A stretch of 62,890 nt of DNA, from NCBI GenBank assembly GCA_016794585.1, contig JAEUJM010000010.1, positions 1 to 62,890 on the forward strand. The letters are read 5' to 3'. The notes below the pieces were generated by a model, which had not been told where the DNA came from, searched no databases, and saw only the letters and a program-made list of their open reading frames with translations. Of this stretch, positions 24,283-33,369 are shown piece by piece (position 1 is the first letter of the stretch; each line of letters begins with the position of its first letter). The translations under genes and the position numbers were made by a program. This DNA comes from Acidimicrobiales bacterium (GTDB lineage Bacteria; Actinomycetota; Acidimicrobiia; Acidimicrobiales; DATDAH01).

Positions 24283-25473
24283 TCACGTGTCGATGGCGGC
24301 GAGCGCCTGGAGGACGTCGGCCACGACGTCGTCCGGGTGCTCGAGCCCGCAGGACATCCGCACCGAGCCCAGCTCGATGCCGGTCTCGGCCCGCTCCTCG
24401 GGCGTGAGGTTCACGTGGGTGGTCGAGGCCGGGTGCGTCACGAGGGTCTCCGGTCCGCCCAGCGACGTGGCGAGCTGACAGAGGCGAACGTGCTCCACGA
24501 AGGCTCGACCCGCCTCGAGGCCGCCCACGAGGTCGAAGGCCAGCAGGCCCCCGTACGAGTCCATCTGCCGCTTGGCCAAGGCGTGCTGGGGGTGGGAGTC
24601 GAGGCCCGGGTAGCGCACGAGGCCGACCGCCGGGTGCTCCTCGAGCGCCTCGGCGACGCGTTGGGCCGTTTCGGCCTGCTGGCGGAGGCGGACGCTGAGG
24701 GTGCGTAGGCCGCGGAGACCGTTCATGGCGTCGAAAGGCGAGGCGTTGGCGCCCTGGAGCACCGCGAACCCCCAGATCCAGGCGAGGAGCTCCTCGGAAC
24801 CGGCCACCACGCCGAGGCTGGCGTCGTTGTGGCCGGCGATGGCCTTCGTCGCCGAGTGCAGGACGAGGTCCACCCCGTGATCGAGCGGCCGCTGACCGAG
24901 CGGGGTGGCGAAGGTGGAGTCGACCACGGTCATGGGCCCGCGGATGGCGCCGAGCTCGTCGAGATCGACCAGGTCGAGCTTCGGGTTGGCCGGTGTCTCG
25001 GCCACCACCAGGACGGTCTTGCCAGGCACGACCGCAGCGGCGAACGCGCCCGGCTCGGTGCCGTCCACGAAAGTCACGTCGATACCGAAGCGCGGGCAGG
25101 CCATCTGCAGTAGCAGCTGGGTGCCGGCGTAGAGCTGACGCTGGGCGACGATGTGGTCGCCGGCCGAGCACAGGCCCAGCACGACCGCGGACACCGCGCC
25201 CATCCCGGACGCGAAGGCACGGGCCGATTCGGCCCCTTCCATCGTGGCCATCGCCTCCTCGAAGGCGCGCACCGTGGGGTTGCCGTAGCGGCTGTAGAAG
25301 CGCTCGGCCCCGATCTGCGTGGCCATCTCCCGTCCCTCGTCGACGGTCGGCGTGACGAAGGTGGTCGTCGGCCAGAGGGTGGGCGCCAGTGCGGTGTCGC
25401 CCTCGCGGCGCCCTGCCCGGATGGCGCGGGTCTGGGGCAGCCACTCCTCGGGGGTCGGGGACTCGTCAGGCAT
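24283..25473 (-). CDS. Cys/Met-metabolism PLP-dependent enzyme (cystathionine gamma-synthase or O-acylhomoserine sulfhydrylase)
   Basis: 396 residues from ATG 25473, with GGAGAAGC upstream; it overlaps the metX stop by 8 bases. Schiff-base Lys210 (LHSATKAIAGHND), cofactor-contacting Asp185 (VVDSTFATPL) and the phosphate-binding ASGMGAVSA motif near 88-96 are intact, as is the C-terminal SLGGPETLVTHP motif. Downstream of MetX it would take O-acetylhomoserine and add cysteine (MetB-like) or sulfide (MetY/MetZ-like). These subfamilies cannot be separated by eye. The shared riboswitch upstream of metX probably controls both genes. Confidence 0.9.
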   Translation of the reverse strand: MPDESPTPEEWLPQTRAIRAGRREGDTALAPTLWPTTTFVTPTVDEGREMATQIGAERFYSRYGNPTVRAFEEAMATMEGAESARAFASGMGAVSAVVLGLCSAGDHIVAQRQLYAGTQLLLQMACPRFGIDVTFVDGTEPGAFAAAVVPGKTVLVVAETPANPKLDLVDLDELGAIRGPMTVVDSTFATPLGQRPLDHGVDLVLHSATKAIAGHNDASLGVVAGSEELLAWIWGFAVLQGANASPFDAMNGLRGLRTLSVRLRQQAETAQRVAEALEEHPAVGLVRYPGLDSHPQHALAKRQMDSYGGLLAFDLVGGLEAGRAFVEHVRLCQLATSLGGPETLVTHPASTTHVNLTPEERAETGIELGSVRMSCGLEHPDDVVADVLQALAAIDT

Positions 25474-26689
25474 CTCGCTTCTCCACGGAGGTGAGGAGGT
25501 CGGCGACGGCGGCGCCGATCTCGTCGGTCTCGAGCAGGAAGCCGTCGTGGCCCTGCGGGCTCTCGATGAGCACATGGTCGCACTGCTTGCCCGCGGCCCG
25601 CAGGCCGTCCCGGAGCTCGACCTGTTGGTGCGGCGGGTACAGGGTGTCCGAGCTGATGCTCATGGTCAGCACGGGGACCTCGATGCGGGCCAGCGCGGGC
25701 CCGAGGCCACCGCGGCCGCGGCCGAGGTCGTGCAGGTCCATGGCCTTGTTGAGGATGAGGTAGCTGTTGGCGTCGAAGCGGCGGATCAGCTTCTCGCCGT
25801 GGTAGCGCAGGTAGCGCTCGACCTCGAAGTCGTCCCACAGCTCGAAGGTGTCGGACGAGCGCGGGCGCTCACGACCGAAGCGCGCCTCGAAGACCGGGTC
25901 GCTCCGATAGGTCGTCTGCGCCAGCGCCCTGGCCACGGAGAGCCCTTCGTGGGGGCCGTCGCCCGGAGCGGCGTCGTAGTAGTCGCCGCCCCGCCAACGG
26001 GGATCGAGGGCGACGGCGCGACGCCCGGCCGCGCTGAACGCGATCTGCCAGGCACCGGCGGCCGCGGTGGTGGCGATGGGGACGAGCGACCGGACCCGAT
26101 CGGGGAACATCGCGCCCCACTCGAGCACCTGCATGCCGCCCATCGAGCCCCCGACCACGGAGAGCCAGCGGTCGATCCCGAGGTGATCGGCCAGGCGCGC
26201 CTGGGTGCGCACGATGTCGCGGATGGTCACCACGGGGAAGCGCGAGCCGTAGGGCGTGCCGGTCGCGGGGTCGATCGAGGAGGGGCCGGTGGTTCCCTGA
26301 CAGCCCCCGAGCACGTTGGCGCACACCACGAAGTAGCGGTCGGTGTCGAGCGCGCGACCGGGGCCGATCAGCGGGTTCCACCAGCCGTCGGTCGGATGGC
26401 CGGGGCCGGACCCGCCTGCGGCGTGCGAGTCACCAGTGAGCGCGTGGCACACGAGCACCGCGTTGGACGCGGCGGCGTCGAGGTCGCCCCACGTCTCGTA
26501 GGCCACCGTGATGTTGCTCAACGCACCGCCACCCTCGAGGGCGAAGGGGTGATCGTCGGCCTCGACGAGGAACTGGCGGTTGCCGGGTGGGTCGCCGGGC
26601 CGCCAGGCGCCCGTCACCGGCAGCGGCCCTCGGGGCACGCCGAGGCGGCGGCCGGGCGATGGTGGTCGGTTGTCGGAGGTGCTGGACAT
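25466..26689 (-). CDS. metX: Homoserine O-acetyltransferase
   Basis: 407 residues from ATG 26689. It is an alpha/beta-hydrolase of the MetX type: ALTGDSHAAG near the N-terminus, nucleophile Ser182 in VVGGSMGGMQVLEW, the late Asp in SISSDTLYPP and His in PQGHDGFLLE complete the triad. The GPSSIDPATG and PTDGWWNPLIGPG motifs are typical of the family. It acetylates L-homoserine with acetyl-CoA, the committed step towards methionine. It lies directly downstream of a SAM-sensing riboswitch and upstream of the PLP enzyme that uses its product. Confidence 0.93.
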   Translation of the reverse strand: MSSTSDNRPPSPGRRLGVPRGPLPVTGAWRPGDPPGNRQFLVEADDHPFALEGGGALSNITVAYETWGDLDAAASNAVLVCHALTGDSHAAGGSGPGHPTDGWWNPLIGPGRALDTDRYFVVCANVLGGCQGTTGPSSIDPATGTPYGSRFPVVTIRDIVRTQARLADHLGIDRWLSVVGGSMGGMQVLEWGAMFPDRVRSLVPIATTAAAGAWQIAFSAAGRRAVALDPRWRGGDYYDAAPGDGPHEGLSVARALAQTTYRSDPVFEARFGRERPRSSDTFELWDDFEVERYLRYHGEKLIRRFDANSYLILNKAMDLHDLGRGRGGLGPALARIEVPVLTMSISSDTLYPPHQQVELRDGLRAAGKQCDHVLIESPQGHDGFLLETDEIGAAVADLLTSVEKRDA

Positions 26690-26705
26690 TTGGTTGCCCC
26701 CACGA

Positions 26706-26797
26706 GGCCACATCCCCCGCCGGGTCGGCGGGCTGGCACCTTGGGTGTCCCCCCAGGTTGCCGGACCCGAACGCTCGGGCCACTCCTGATGTCCCCA
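26706..26797 (-). promoter_or_regulatory. SAM-I/IV-clan riboswitch in the metX leader
   Basis: On the - strand the leader contains ACATCAGGAGTGGCC, then CCGGCAACC, then AAGGTGCCA, ending GGGGGATGT. The order AGGAGTGGC / GGCAACC / GGTGCCA is the conserved core of the SAM-I and SAM-IV riboswitches. ACATC and GATGT at the ends pair to close the P1 stem, with GG/CC adding to it. The actinobacterial host and the metX gene it precedes favour the SAM-IV subclass. It would lower expression of metX and the PLP gene when S-adenosylmethionine is plentiful. Distance to the metX ATG is about 20 bases, compatible with control of translation start. Confidence 0.85.
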
Positions 26798-26892
26798 CGA
26801 GCGAAGCACGCCGCGAGCGGCGGCGTCAACCGCGTTGGCGTCGACGCGGAGGGCATGCGTCCGGGGCGCCGCGCCGGCGCCGGCCGCGTGGG

Positions 26893-29484
26893 TCAGCGGT
26901 CGGGCTCGACCGCGACGGCGACGGCCCGGTCGCCGAACACGGCCACCACGTCGATGTCCGCTCCCGGGGGGACCCGCTCGGCCGCGACGACCTTCTCGAA
27001 CCCGATCTGGAGCAGGTCGGCGCCGACCTCCGAGGCCAGGTCGGGGCGCTCCCGGCGGCTCGCGACGCCGATCTGACGACCGTCGGCGAACACCAGCACC
27101 TGGTCGGCGAGCGCCGAGCCGTCACGGTCGGCGGCCCATCCCTTGAGTGCGAGGGTCTGGCCGTCGGCGAACGCCGACTCGACCTCGAGGGCCAAAGCGT
27201 CGTCGGGGGCCGCAAGGTCGATGGGCTCGCCCCGGCCCTCGGCGGGCACCAGACGGTCGCGTCGCAGCGCGTACGACGGCTGATCGAGGTGCTCGGCGAC
27301 GGCGTAGGTCGTGTCGCGTCCGCGGCCGGAGGGCACGAGGAGGCTCACGTCGTTGGCCCCTGCCCGGAGCGCCGACTCGGCCAGGAGGGCGTCGAAGGTC
27401 GTGGTGTCGCCGGCGACCCGGTAGCCGCCTCCCACGCCGGCCACCGTGCCGTTCACCGCGAGCAGCACCGCATCCGGCAACTCGGCCCCCGAGGGCCCCT
27501 CGAGGCGCCCCGAGACGAGGAGGGGCACGAAGCCGGACGCCGGGTCGACGTCGGCGAGCGCGTCCTCCTGATCGATGGACCACTGGAGATCCGTCGTGTC
27601 GGTGACGGCGAGGTCCGCCACCTCGGTGCCCACGACGCCTCCGCGGTTCCCGACGGCCAGCACCCCGCGCCATCCAGGATCCCGGCCGAAGCGGTCGTCG
27701 TTGCGCTCGACCACCGCGAGGAGGCCCTGGAGGCCGGTCGGGATGGTCGAACGACCCTCGTCACCGAACACCTCCTTGTCTTCCGGCTCGTCCGAGTCCC
27801 CGAAGAGCGAGCGGCCGTCGAACTCCCAGTCGGACTCGAGGTCGAGTGCGTCCACGGTGGTGGGGAGGACGTCGATCAGGCGGGCGTTGTCGTCGCGCAC
27901 CTCCCCCACGCGCTGGCCCGGCGCCTTGATGAACAACGGGACGCGGTAGATCTCGTCGACGTTCTCGTCGGTCGGCTGGCGCTGTGGTGAGCCGGGCCGG
28001 AAGCTCACCCCATGGTCGGCGACGACCACGACGAGGGCGTCGTCCCAGGTGCCGGCGGCCTCCATGCGGTCGATCAGCCGCCCCACCAGGGAGTCCGCGT
28101 AGCCGACCTGGAGGAGGTGCTGCTGCTGTGCCTGGCGCACCGACCACTCGTCCTCGGCCCACACCCCGCGCTCGGTGTACGAGGCGAGATCCGAGCGGGA
28201 CGTGTAGCGGTGGCCGCTGGGCGCCATCTGCCAGGGGTAGTGCGGGAGCACGACGTGGGCGAACGACAGGCGGGCGTCGCCCGGCGTCGCCGCGCTGTCG
28301 ATGAGCTCCTCGACGATGGCACCTTGCGCCGGTGGTGACTGGCCGGCCACCCCCTGCTCCGCCCACCGGGCGAAGTTGGCGAACTCGTCGGCGTTCCGGT
28401 TGCCCCCGCTGGCGGGGACCTGGACGGCGGCCGCGTCCACGCGCTCGGGCGCCTCCTCCCCGGCCGCGGGCGCCACGAAGTCTCCCCACGAGTGAGCAAT
28501 CGAGGGCAGGTGGTCCCGGATCGAGGACGGCAGGGTGCTGTGGCCGTAGACCACCGCGGCGTCGAGCAGCGAGTGGCGGAGACCGGACGACGGCGTGGCC
28601 GCCGCCGCCGTCGCCGTCTCGCACACCGCCGACGGGCACAGGCTCGTGATCTCCTCGTCGACGTGGAGCTCGTAGGTCGCGCCCAGCAGGGTGAACAGGT
28701 TCCGGGGGTGGTCGATGGAGGTGGCGATCTCGTTGGCCGTCGGCTCCTGACCCGTGAGGATGCTCGGAACGCTGTGCTCGGTCTGCCAAGAGAAGGAGCT
28801 CGCGTCGCGGAACCAGGACGAGGAGGCCGCCAGACGGGCGAACCCCGGGAAGCGCTGGGCGTTGATCGTGCCGTCCTCCGACAGGATCGACGCCAGGGGC
28901 AGCTCGTCGAACACGATCTCGACGACGGGAGCGTCCCGCCCCACCTCGACGTTGGTCGCGACCTGTGCCTCGGACTCCCAGATCAGACGGGAGGTCGAGG
29001 AGAAGGCGAGGAACACCCCGAGGAAGAGCACCGGCGCCACAGCGAGGAAGCGCAGACCCAGGCGCAGGCCGTGTGAGCGGCGCTCCCCGACCGCCAGGGC
29101 CACGCCCACGGCGGCGCCGAGGCCGAGGACGACGACCGTTGCGTCGAGGTCGAGCTGGCGGATGACGGTGAGGCCGAGGGCGGCGCCGAGCAGGCCCACG
29201 ATCACCGAGTGCACGGCTCGGCCCACCCGCGGCCGGATGACGAACGCGAGTGCCTCGATGCCGAGCAGCACCGCGGGCAGCAGGAACGTGACCGCCAGCC
29301 CGAACACGATGACGTCGCGGCCGTCGGCGTCCTTGGCCACGAAGAATTCCGGGTTCTTGCCGAAGAGGTCCAGCAGCGGCTGGGCCACCGCGAGCCCGGT
29401 CAGGCCGAGGAGGACGAGGGCGTTGTGGCGGAGTTGGACGATGGTGGGCGTCCCCGGCGTGGCCCGGTCGGGGTCGTCGCTCAT
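26893..29484 (-). CDS. Membrane-anchored sulfatase-superfamily protein
   Basis: 863 residues from ATG 29484. Four or more hydrophobic segments occupy the first 165 residues. The sulfatase-like alkaline-phosphatase-fold domain follows (about 185-600), with a metal Asp in VVEIVFDELPL and the late DHG metal motif in VVVVADHGVSFRPG. The nucleophile position reads TEHSVPSILTG. It has Ser/Thr and no Cys, so it is not a formylglycine sulfatase. Phosphoglycerol or phosphoethanolamine transferases of this fold use Thr there. The C-terminal 260 residues form a separate beta-rich domain. A role in envelope polymer modification is inferred. Confidence 0.8.
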   Translation of the reverse strand: MSDDPDRATPGTPTIVQLRHNALVLLGLTGLAVAQPLLDLFGKNPEFFVAKDADGRDVIVFGLAVTFLLPAVLLGIEALAFVIRPRVGRAVHSVIVGLLGAALGLTVIRQLDLDATVVVLGLGAAVGVALAVGERRSHGLRLGLRFLAVAPVLFLGVFLAFSSTSRLIWESEAQVATNVEVGRDAPVVEIVFDELPLASILSEDGTINAQRFPGFARLAASSSWFRDASSFSWQTEHSVPSILTGQEPTANEIATSIDHPRNLFTLLGATYELHVDEEITSLCPSAVCETATAAAATPSSGLRHSLLDAAVVYGHSTLPSSIRDHLPSIAHSWGDFVAPAAGEEAPERVDAAAVQVPASGGNRNADEFANFARWAEQGVAGQSPPAQGAIVEELIDSAATPGDARLSFAHVVLPHYPWQMAPSGHRYTSRSDLASYTERGVWAEDEWSVRQAQQQHLLQVGYADSLVGRLIDRMEAAGTWDDALVVVVADHGVSFRPGSPQRQPTDENVDEIYRVPLFIKAPGQRVGEVRDDNARLIDVLPTTVDALDLESDWEFDGRSLFGDSDEPEDKEVFGDEGRSTIPTGLQGLLAVVERNDDRFGRDPGWRGVLAVGNRGGVVGTEVADLAVTDTTDLQWSIDQEDALADVDPASGFVPLLVSGRLEGPSGAELPDAVLLAVNGTVAGVGGGYRVAGDTTTFDALLAESALRAGANDVSLLVPSGRGRDTTYAVAEHLDQPSYALRRDRLVPAEGRGEPIDLAAPDDALALEVESAFADGQTLALKGWAADRDGSALADQVLVFADGRQIGVASRRERPDLASEVGADLLQIGFEKVVAAERVPPGADIDVVAVFGDRAVAVAVEPDR

Positions 29485-30344
29485 CCGTCCCGGTACCGCG
29501 CCTCTCGCTGCTGGTGCGCGTCGAGCCCGACGAGGTCGTTGAACTCGTCGAAGGAGACCACACGGTCGAGGTGGTCACGCAGCGAACCTTCGCCGGCGAG
29601 GATCGCGAGGCTGTCGGTCACCGCCCGGGCGACGGTGAAGAGGCTCGTGAGCGGCGAGACGATCAGGTCGAAGCCCAACTCGTGGAGCTCGGGCGGGGTG
29701 AGCAGCGGCGTCTTGCCGGCCTCGACCATGTTGGCCACCCGCACGCAGTCGGGAAGCGCCTCGGCGATGGCCTCGAGCTCGTCGACGGACTCGGGGGCCT
29801 CCACGAACACGGCATCCACCCCGACGTCGAGCGCACGCCGGGCCCGGTCGACCGCCTCGTCGAGCCCGACGGCCGCGCGGGCGTCGGTGCGAGCGGTGAC
29901 GTGCAGGTGCTCCCGGTGGTCGACCGCGGCGCGCAGCTTCGCCAACCAGTCCTCGGCCGCCACCACCTCCTTGCCCGCCATGTGGCCGCACCGCTTCGGC
30001 CACACCTGGTCCTCGATGAAGATGCCGGTCGCGCCGGCGGCCTCCCACAGCTCGACCGTGCGGATGGTGCTGCTCGCGTTGCCGTAGCCGGTGTCGGCGT
30101 CGACCACCACCATCGTGTCGGGCGCGGCGGTGCACACCCGCCGGGCGACCTCTGCCATCTCGGTCTGCGTCAGGTAGCCGATGTCGGGGACCCCGAGCAG
30201 CGTCCCGGACACGCAGTACCCCGACAGGAACACGGTGTCGAACCCGGCATCGGCGCTGAGGCGCGCCGAGAGGGCGTCCCACACCCCGGGCATCAGCACG
30301 GGCTCGCCCGTCGCGAGACGGGCGCGGAGATCGTCACCGTTCAT
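29481..30344 (-). CDS. Isocitrate lyase / PEP mutase-family enzyme
   Basis: 287 residues from ATG 30344. The family barrel is clear: MPGVWDALSARLSADAGFDT, metal-binding Asp82/Asp84 (VVDADTGYGN), Glu111 and the lyase signature KRCGH at 117-121 (EDQVWPKRCGHMAGK), whose Cys is the catalytic acid of isocitrate and methylisocitrate lyases. At under 300 residues it is of methylisocitrate-lyase or oxaloacetate/carboxy-PEP mutase size, not isocitrate lyase. No methylcitrate-cycle genes are adjacent, so the substrate stays open. Its stop overlaps the sulfatase-like ATG (ATGA), suggesting coupled translation. Confidence 0.88.
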   Translation of the reverse strand: MNGDDLRARLATGEPVLMPGVWDALSARLSADAGFDTVFLSGYCVSGTLLGVPDIGYLTQTEMAEVARRVCTAAPDTMVVVDADTGYGNASSTIRTVELWEAAGATGIFIEDQVWPKRCGHMAGKEVVAAEDWLAKLRAAVDHREHLHVTARTDARAAVGLDEAVDRARRALDVGVDAVFVEAPESVDELEAIAEALPDCVRVANMVEAGKTPLLTPPELHELGFDLIVSPLTSLFTVARAVTDSLAILAGEGSLRDHLDRVVSFDEFNDLVGLDAHQQREARYRDG

Positions 30345-30356
30345 GTCGCCGAAAGG

Positions 30357-32168
30357 CTACTGACCCCCTCCCCCGATGTCGGATCGGGCGATGGGGCCCC
30401 GGGCGGGGAGCCGGCGACGCCACCAGTCGAGCAGCGACACCCCGGACGCCCCCGTGATCCCGTGGGCGGCCACCATGGCCCGGCCCATCGCCTCGAGGGC
30501 CGCGAGACGGTCGTCCGCGGTGGACGCCCCCTGCGCGGCCCGGGCCGCGGCGGCGCCCTCGTCCCACGCCCCGTCGTCCACCGGCGCGGGCAGGCTGCGG
30601 ACCTGGGCGGCCGACAGCTTCAAGGCGTCAGGGGCGAGGGCGGCGCCGGCGCTGAGGTGCAGCGCCCAGGCCGAGACCGGCGGGGCCAGGAGCGCGGCCA
30701 GGACGTGCCAGAGCCGGTCCGGCTCGGCAGGGACCGCGAGGACCGGCGTGGAGGGCACCCACCGCCCCTCCACGTCCGCCACGGCCTCGACCACCCGGGT
30801 CTGGGTGGCCACGACCACCTTCGGGACCAGCCGATCGGCGACCCACGCCGCGAGCGCGGGGTCGGCGGCACCGAGCGACGCCAGGTCCACGACCGGCGCC
30901 CGCCACCGCCGCTTCGCGAAGCGGAGGTCCCGCTGCCCCCAGGCGCACTCGGCGGGATCGATGAGCCCACTCGTCACCAGTGGACGCTCGTGGTCGGCGG
31001 CCGTGGCCTCGTGCACGTGGTCGACCAGCCCGTAGAACTGGTCGCGGAACCCGGCGGTGGCGCCGGCCAGCTCCGGCAGCGGCCCTCCGCCGAGGTGGAC
31101 GGTGGGCGTGTCCCGGAGGCCGGCGGCCAAGGGAGCCCACCGACCGGGAGCGGGGACCAGGCCCGCCTTGGCCCGACGGACCGACGGGCCCCGCCACCGG
31201 CGTACGCCGGCCGAGCGCACCGCTCCTTCGGTGGGCCGCCGGAGCACCGGTGCGCAGACGCGGGTGTGGGCGGCGAAGACCCGCTCGTCGCACAGCCAGA
31301 GACCCTCGAGTGGCGTCCGCTCGTCGACCGCTCGGCGCACCGGCCCGGCATCACGGCCGGCGAGCACCGACTGCGGTTGGATGAGCAGGACCCGGCCACC
31401 GGGGCGCACCTCGTCGGTGGCGGCGAGCAGGAACAGGGCGGCGGTGTCGACGTACCCCGTGACGTCAGCACCGAAGCGGTGGCGTACCCGCGCAGCACCG
31501 ACCGTGGTACGGGCCGTGCGGGTGGAGAGCTGGCTCTGGAAGGGAGGGTTGCCGACGACCAGGTCGAACCCCGGTTCGGGCCGGTGCGGCCAGGGGTCGG
31601 CGGCGAGGGCGTCGGCGACGGCCACCCTCGGCACCACGGTCGGACTGCCCGCCCACAGCAAGAGGGCGGTGGACGCGACCGCGGCGGCGACGGGGTCGAT
31701 GTCGATGCCCACCAGGTGCCGCTCGACCACGGCCCGGCACCCCACCCCGGACGAGGCGAGACGCCGGGCAGCGGCGAGGAGGAAGGCACCGCCACCGCAG
31801 GCGGGGTCGCAGACGACGAACGGGTCGTCGCCGCCGTCGAATGGGAGAGCGAGCCCCTCGAGCCCGATCGCCACCAGCCGCTCGGCCAAGGGACGGGGGG
31901 TGTAGTGCAGGCCCTGCCGGCGCTGGTCCTCGTCGGCCAGCGCCTCGTAGGCCCAACCGAGCGCATCCGGCACCCCGTCACCTCCCGAAGGGAGGGCCGC
32001 GGCCGGCAACTCGGTGGTGGCCGGCCAGGCGTCGGCCACGGCCGCGACCACGTCGGGACCGCGGTCGGCGGCGAGGTGCCGGGCGAGAGCACCGAGCACC
32101 GCACGCGTGTCCTCGCCCGCCGCCGCCTCGCGCAGCGTCGCCAGCCAGGGGTCCGGGCGGGCGGGCAC
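30357..32168 (-). CDS. Solitary N6-adenine DNA methyltransferase
   Basis: 603 residues from GTG 32168. After an all-helical N-terminal region comes HYTPRPLAERLV, then the SAM-binding motif I DPACGGGAF (121-129), VGIDIDPVA (153-161), and the catalytic NPPF motif IV (207-210) of gamma-type amino-methyltransferases. The C-terminal 300 residues hold a probable target-recognition region. The size and motif order match Eco57I-type or orphan N6-adenine methyltransferases. No restriction nuclease, specificity subunit or phage-defence genes are next to it. It starts 23 bases from the divergent Nudix gene. Confidence 0.87.
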   Translation of the reverse strand: MPARPDPWLATLREAAAGEDTRAVLGALARHLAADRGPDVVAAVADAWPATTELPAAALPSGGDGVPDALGWAYEALADEDQRRQGLHYTPRPLAERLVAIGLEGLALPFDGGDDPFVVCDPACGGGAFLLAAARRLASSGVGCRAVVERHLVGIDIDPVAAAVASTALLLWAGSPTVVPRVAVADALAADPWPHRPEPGFDLVVGNPPFQSQLSTRTARTTVGAARVRHRFGADVTGYVDTAALFLLAATDEVRPGGRVLLIQPQSVLAGRDAGPVRRAVDERTPLEGLWLCDERVFAAHTRVCAPVLRRPTEGAVRSAGVRRWRGPSVRRAKAGLVPAPGRWAPLAAGLRDTPTVHLGGGPLPELAGATAGFRDQFYGLVDHVHEATAADHERPLVTSGLIDPAECAWGQRDLRFAKRRWRAPVVDLASLGAADPALAAWVADRLVPKVVVATQTRVVEAVADVEGRWVPSTPVLAVPAEPDRLWHVLAALLAPPVSAWALHLSAGAALAPDALKLSAAQVRSLPAPVDDGAWDEGAAAARAAQGASTADDRLAALEAMGRAMVAAHGITGASGVSLLDWWRRRLPARGPIARSDIGGGGQ

Positions 32169-32191
32169 GCCCAGGATCGTACGATTGCCCG

Positions 32192-32725
32192 ATGCAGTGG
32201 ACGATCCATGGCGAGCGGGCGATCTACGAGAGCCCCTGGATCTCGCTGCACCTCGTCGACGTCGAGCTGCCCGACGGCCAGCGCCTCGAGCACCACGTCC
32301 TGCGCTACCCGCAGCAGGCCGCGGGCACCGTGGTGACCGACCCCGAGCGCGGGGTGCTGCTGCTGTGGCGGCACAGGTTCATCACCGACGTGTGGGGGTG
32401 GGAGATCCCGGCAGGGCGCATCGAGCTCGGTGAGACGCCGGGCGAGGCCGCGGCCAGGGAGGCGCTCGAGGAGACGGGCTGGCGGCCCGGGCCCCTTCGC
32501 CCCCTCGTGCGCTTCCGCCCCAGCGGGGGCAGCAGCGACCAGTGGTTCCACATCTTCGTGGCCGACGGCGCCACCCACGTGGGCGACCCGACCGACCTCA
32601 CCGAGGCGTCCGAGCTGCGCTGGCACACGCCCGACGAGGTGCGGGAGCGCATCACCGCCGGCGAGGTCACCGACGGCCTGTCGCTCACCGCACTCAGCTA
32701 CTGGTTCGCGTTCGACCGAGGCTGA
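32192..32725 (+). CDS. Nudix hydrolase (ADP-ribose pyrophosphatase-like)
   Basis: 177 residues from ATG 32192. The Nudix box begins GRIELGE at 75-81 and continues to REALEETGW (residues 89-97). It matches Gx5Ex7REUxEExGU, with the Glu residues that bind magnesium intact. WEIPAGRIE before the box is typical of ADP-ribose and nucleotide-sugar pyrophosphatases, which clear toxic nucleoside diphosphate derivatives. A complete short domain with no fusions. It is divergent from the methyltransferase and upstream of the TasA/SipW genes, with no functional link visible. Confidence 0.92.
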   Translation: MQWTIHGERAIYESPWISLHLVDVELPDGQRLEHHVLRYPQQAAGTVVTDPERGVLLLWRHRFITDVWGWEIPAGRIELGETPGEAAAREALEETGWRPGPLRPLVRFRPSGGSSDQWFHIFVADGATHVGDPTDLTEASELRWHTPDEVRERITAGEVTDGLSLTALSYWFAFDRG

Positions 32726-32769
32726 GCACCCTCTCTCAACTCGGCGACCCCGCGTCCGATCGGTGAGGC

Positions 32770-33369
32770 ATGGGTGAGGCGGCGCGCGTGCTCGGATCGA
32801 AGCGGAAGCTCGCGCTCACCGCGGCGATCCTCGTCCTCATCACCGGCTTCCTGGCGTCGACGGTGCTGGCGGTCTTCACCGACCTGACCACCAACGACGG
32901 CAACTCCTTCTCCTCCGGGACCGTCGACCTGACCGTCTCCCCCGCCACCGCAGCCGTCACCCTCGCCAACATGGCGCCGGGCGACCGGGTGACCGAGCCC
33001 CTCGACGTCACCAACTCCGGACTGCTCGACCTGCGCTACGCGGTCGAGAGCACCACGACCGAGAACACGCTCGCCGCGGCGCTCGAGCTCACCGTCAAGA
33101 CCGGGGTCACCAGCTGCACGCCGGGTGGCTTCGCCTCGACCGGCACCGTCGTGGCCGGCCCGGTCGCCCTCGGCAGCACCACCACCGCGGCCGTGCTCGG
33201 CGACGCGGCCCAGGGCGCGGACGCCGGTGATCGTGCCTTGGCCCCGGGCGCGGCCGAGACCCTGTGCCTCGACGTCGCCCTCCCCCTCGCCACCGACAAC
33301 ACCGCGGCGGGCCTGACCACCACCGCGACGTTCTCGTTCCGGTCCGAGCAGACGACCGGCAACCCGTGA
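32770..33369 (+). CDS. TasA/CalY (camelysin)-like secreted protein 1
   Basis: 199 residues from ATG 32770. A signal segment (LALTAAILVLITGFLASTVL, residues 14-33) leads to AVFTDLTTNDGNSFSSGTVDL. This is the post-cleavage pattern of TasA/camelysin proteins processed by SipW-type signal peptidases. The mature part is a single Thr/Ala-rich beta-sandwich with a Cys pair (TSCTPG and ETLCLD) and the family's MAPGDRVTEPLDVTNSG motif. In Bacillus, relatives form biofilm fibres. It overlaps the next gene by GTGA and shares about half its residues with it. Confidence 0.85.
   Translation: MGEAARVLGSKRKLALTAAILVLITGFLASTVLAVFTDLTTNDGNSFSSGTVDLTVSPATAAVTLANMAPGDRVTEPLDVTNSGLLDLRYAVESTTTENTLAAALELTVKTGVTSCTPGGFASTGTVVAGPVALGSTTTAAVLGDAAQGADAGDRALAPGAAETLCLDVALPLATDNTAAGLTTTATFSFRSEQTTGNP

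Noticed and set aside
26690..26809. Upstream ATG at 26809 as metX start
   Set aside because: It would translate through the riboswitch; the ATG at 26689 gives the normal MetX N-terminus.
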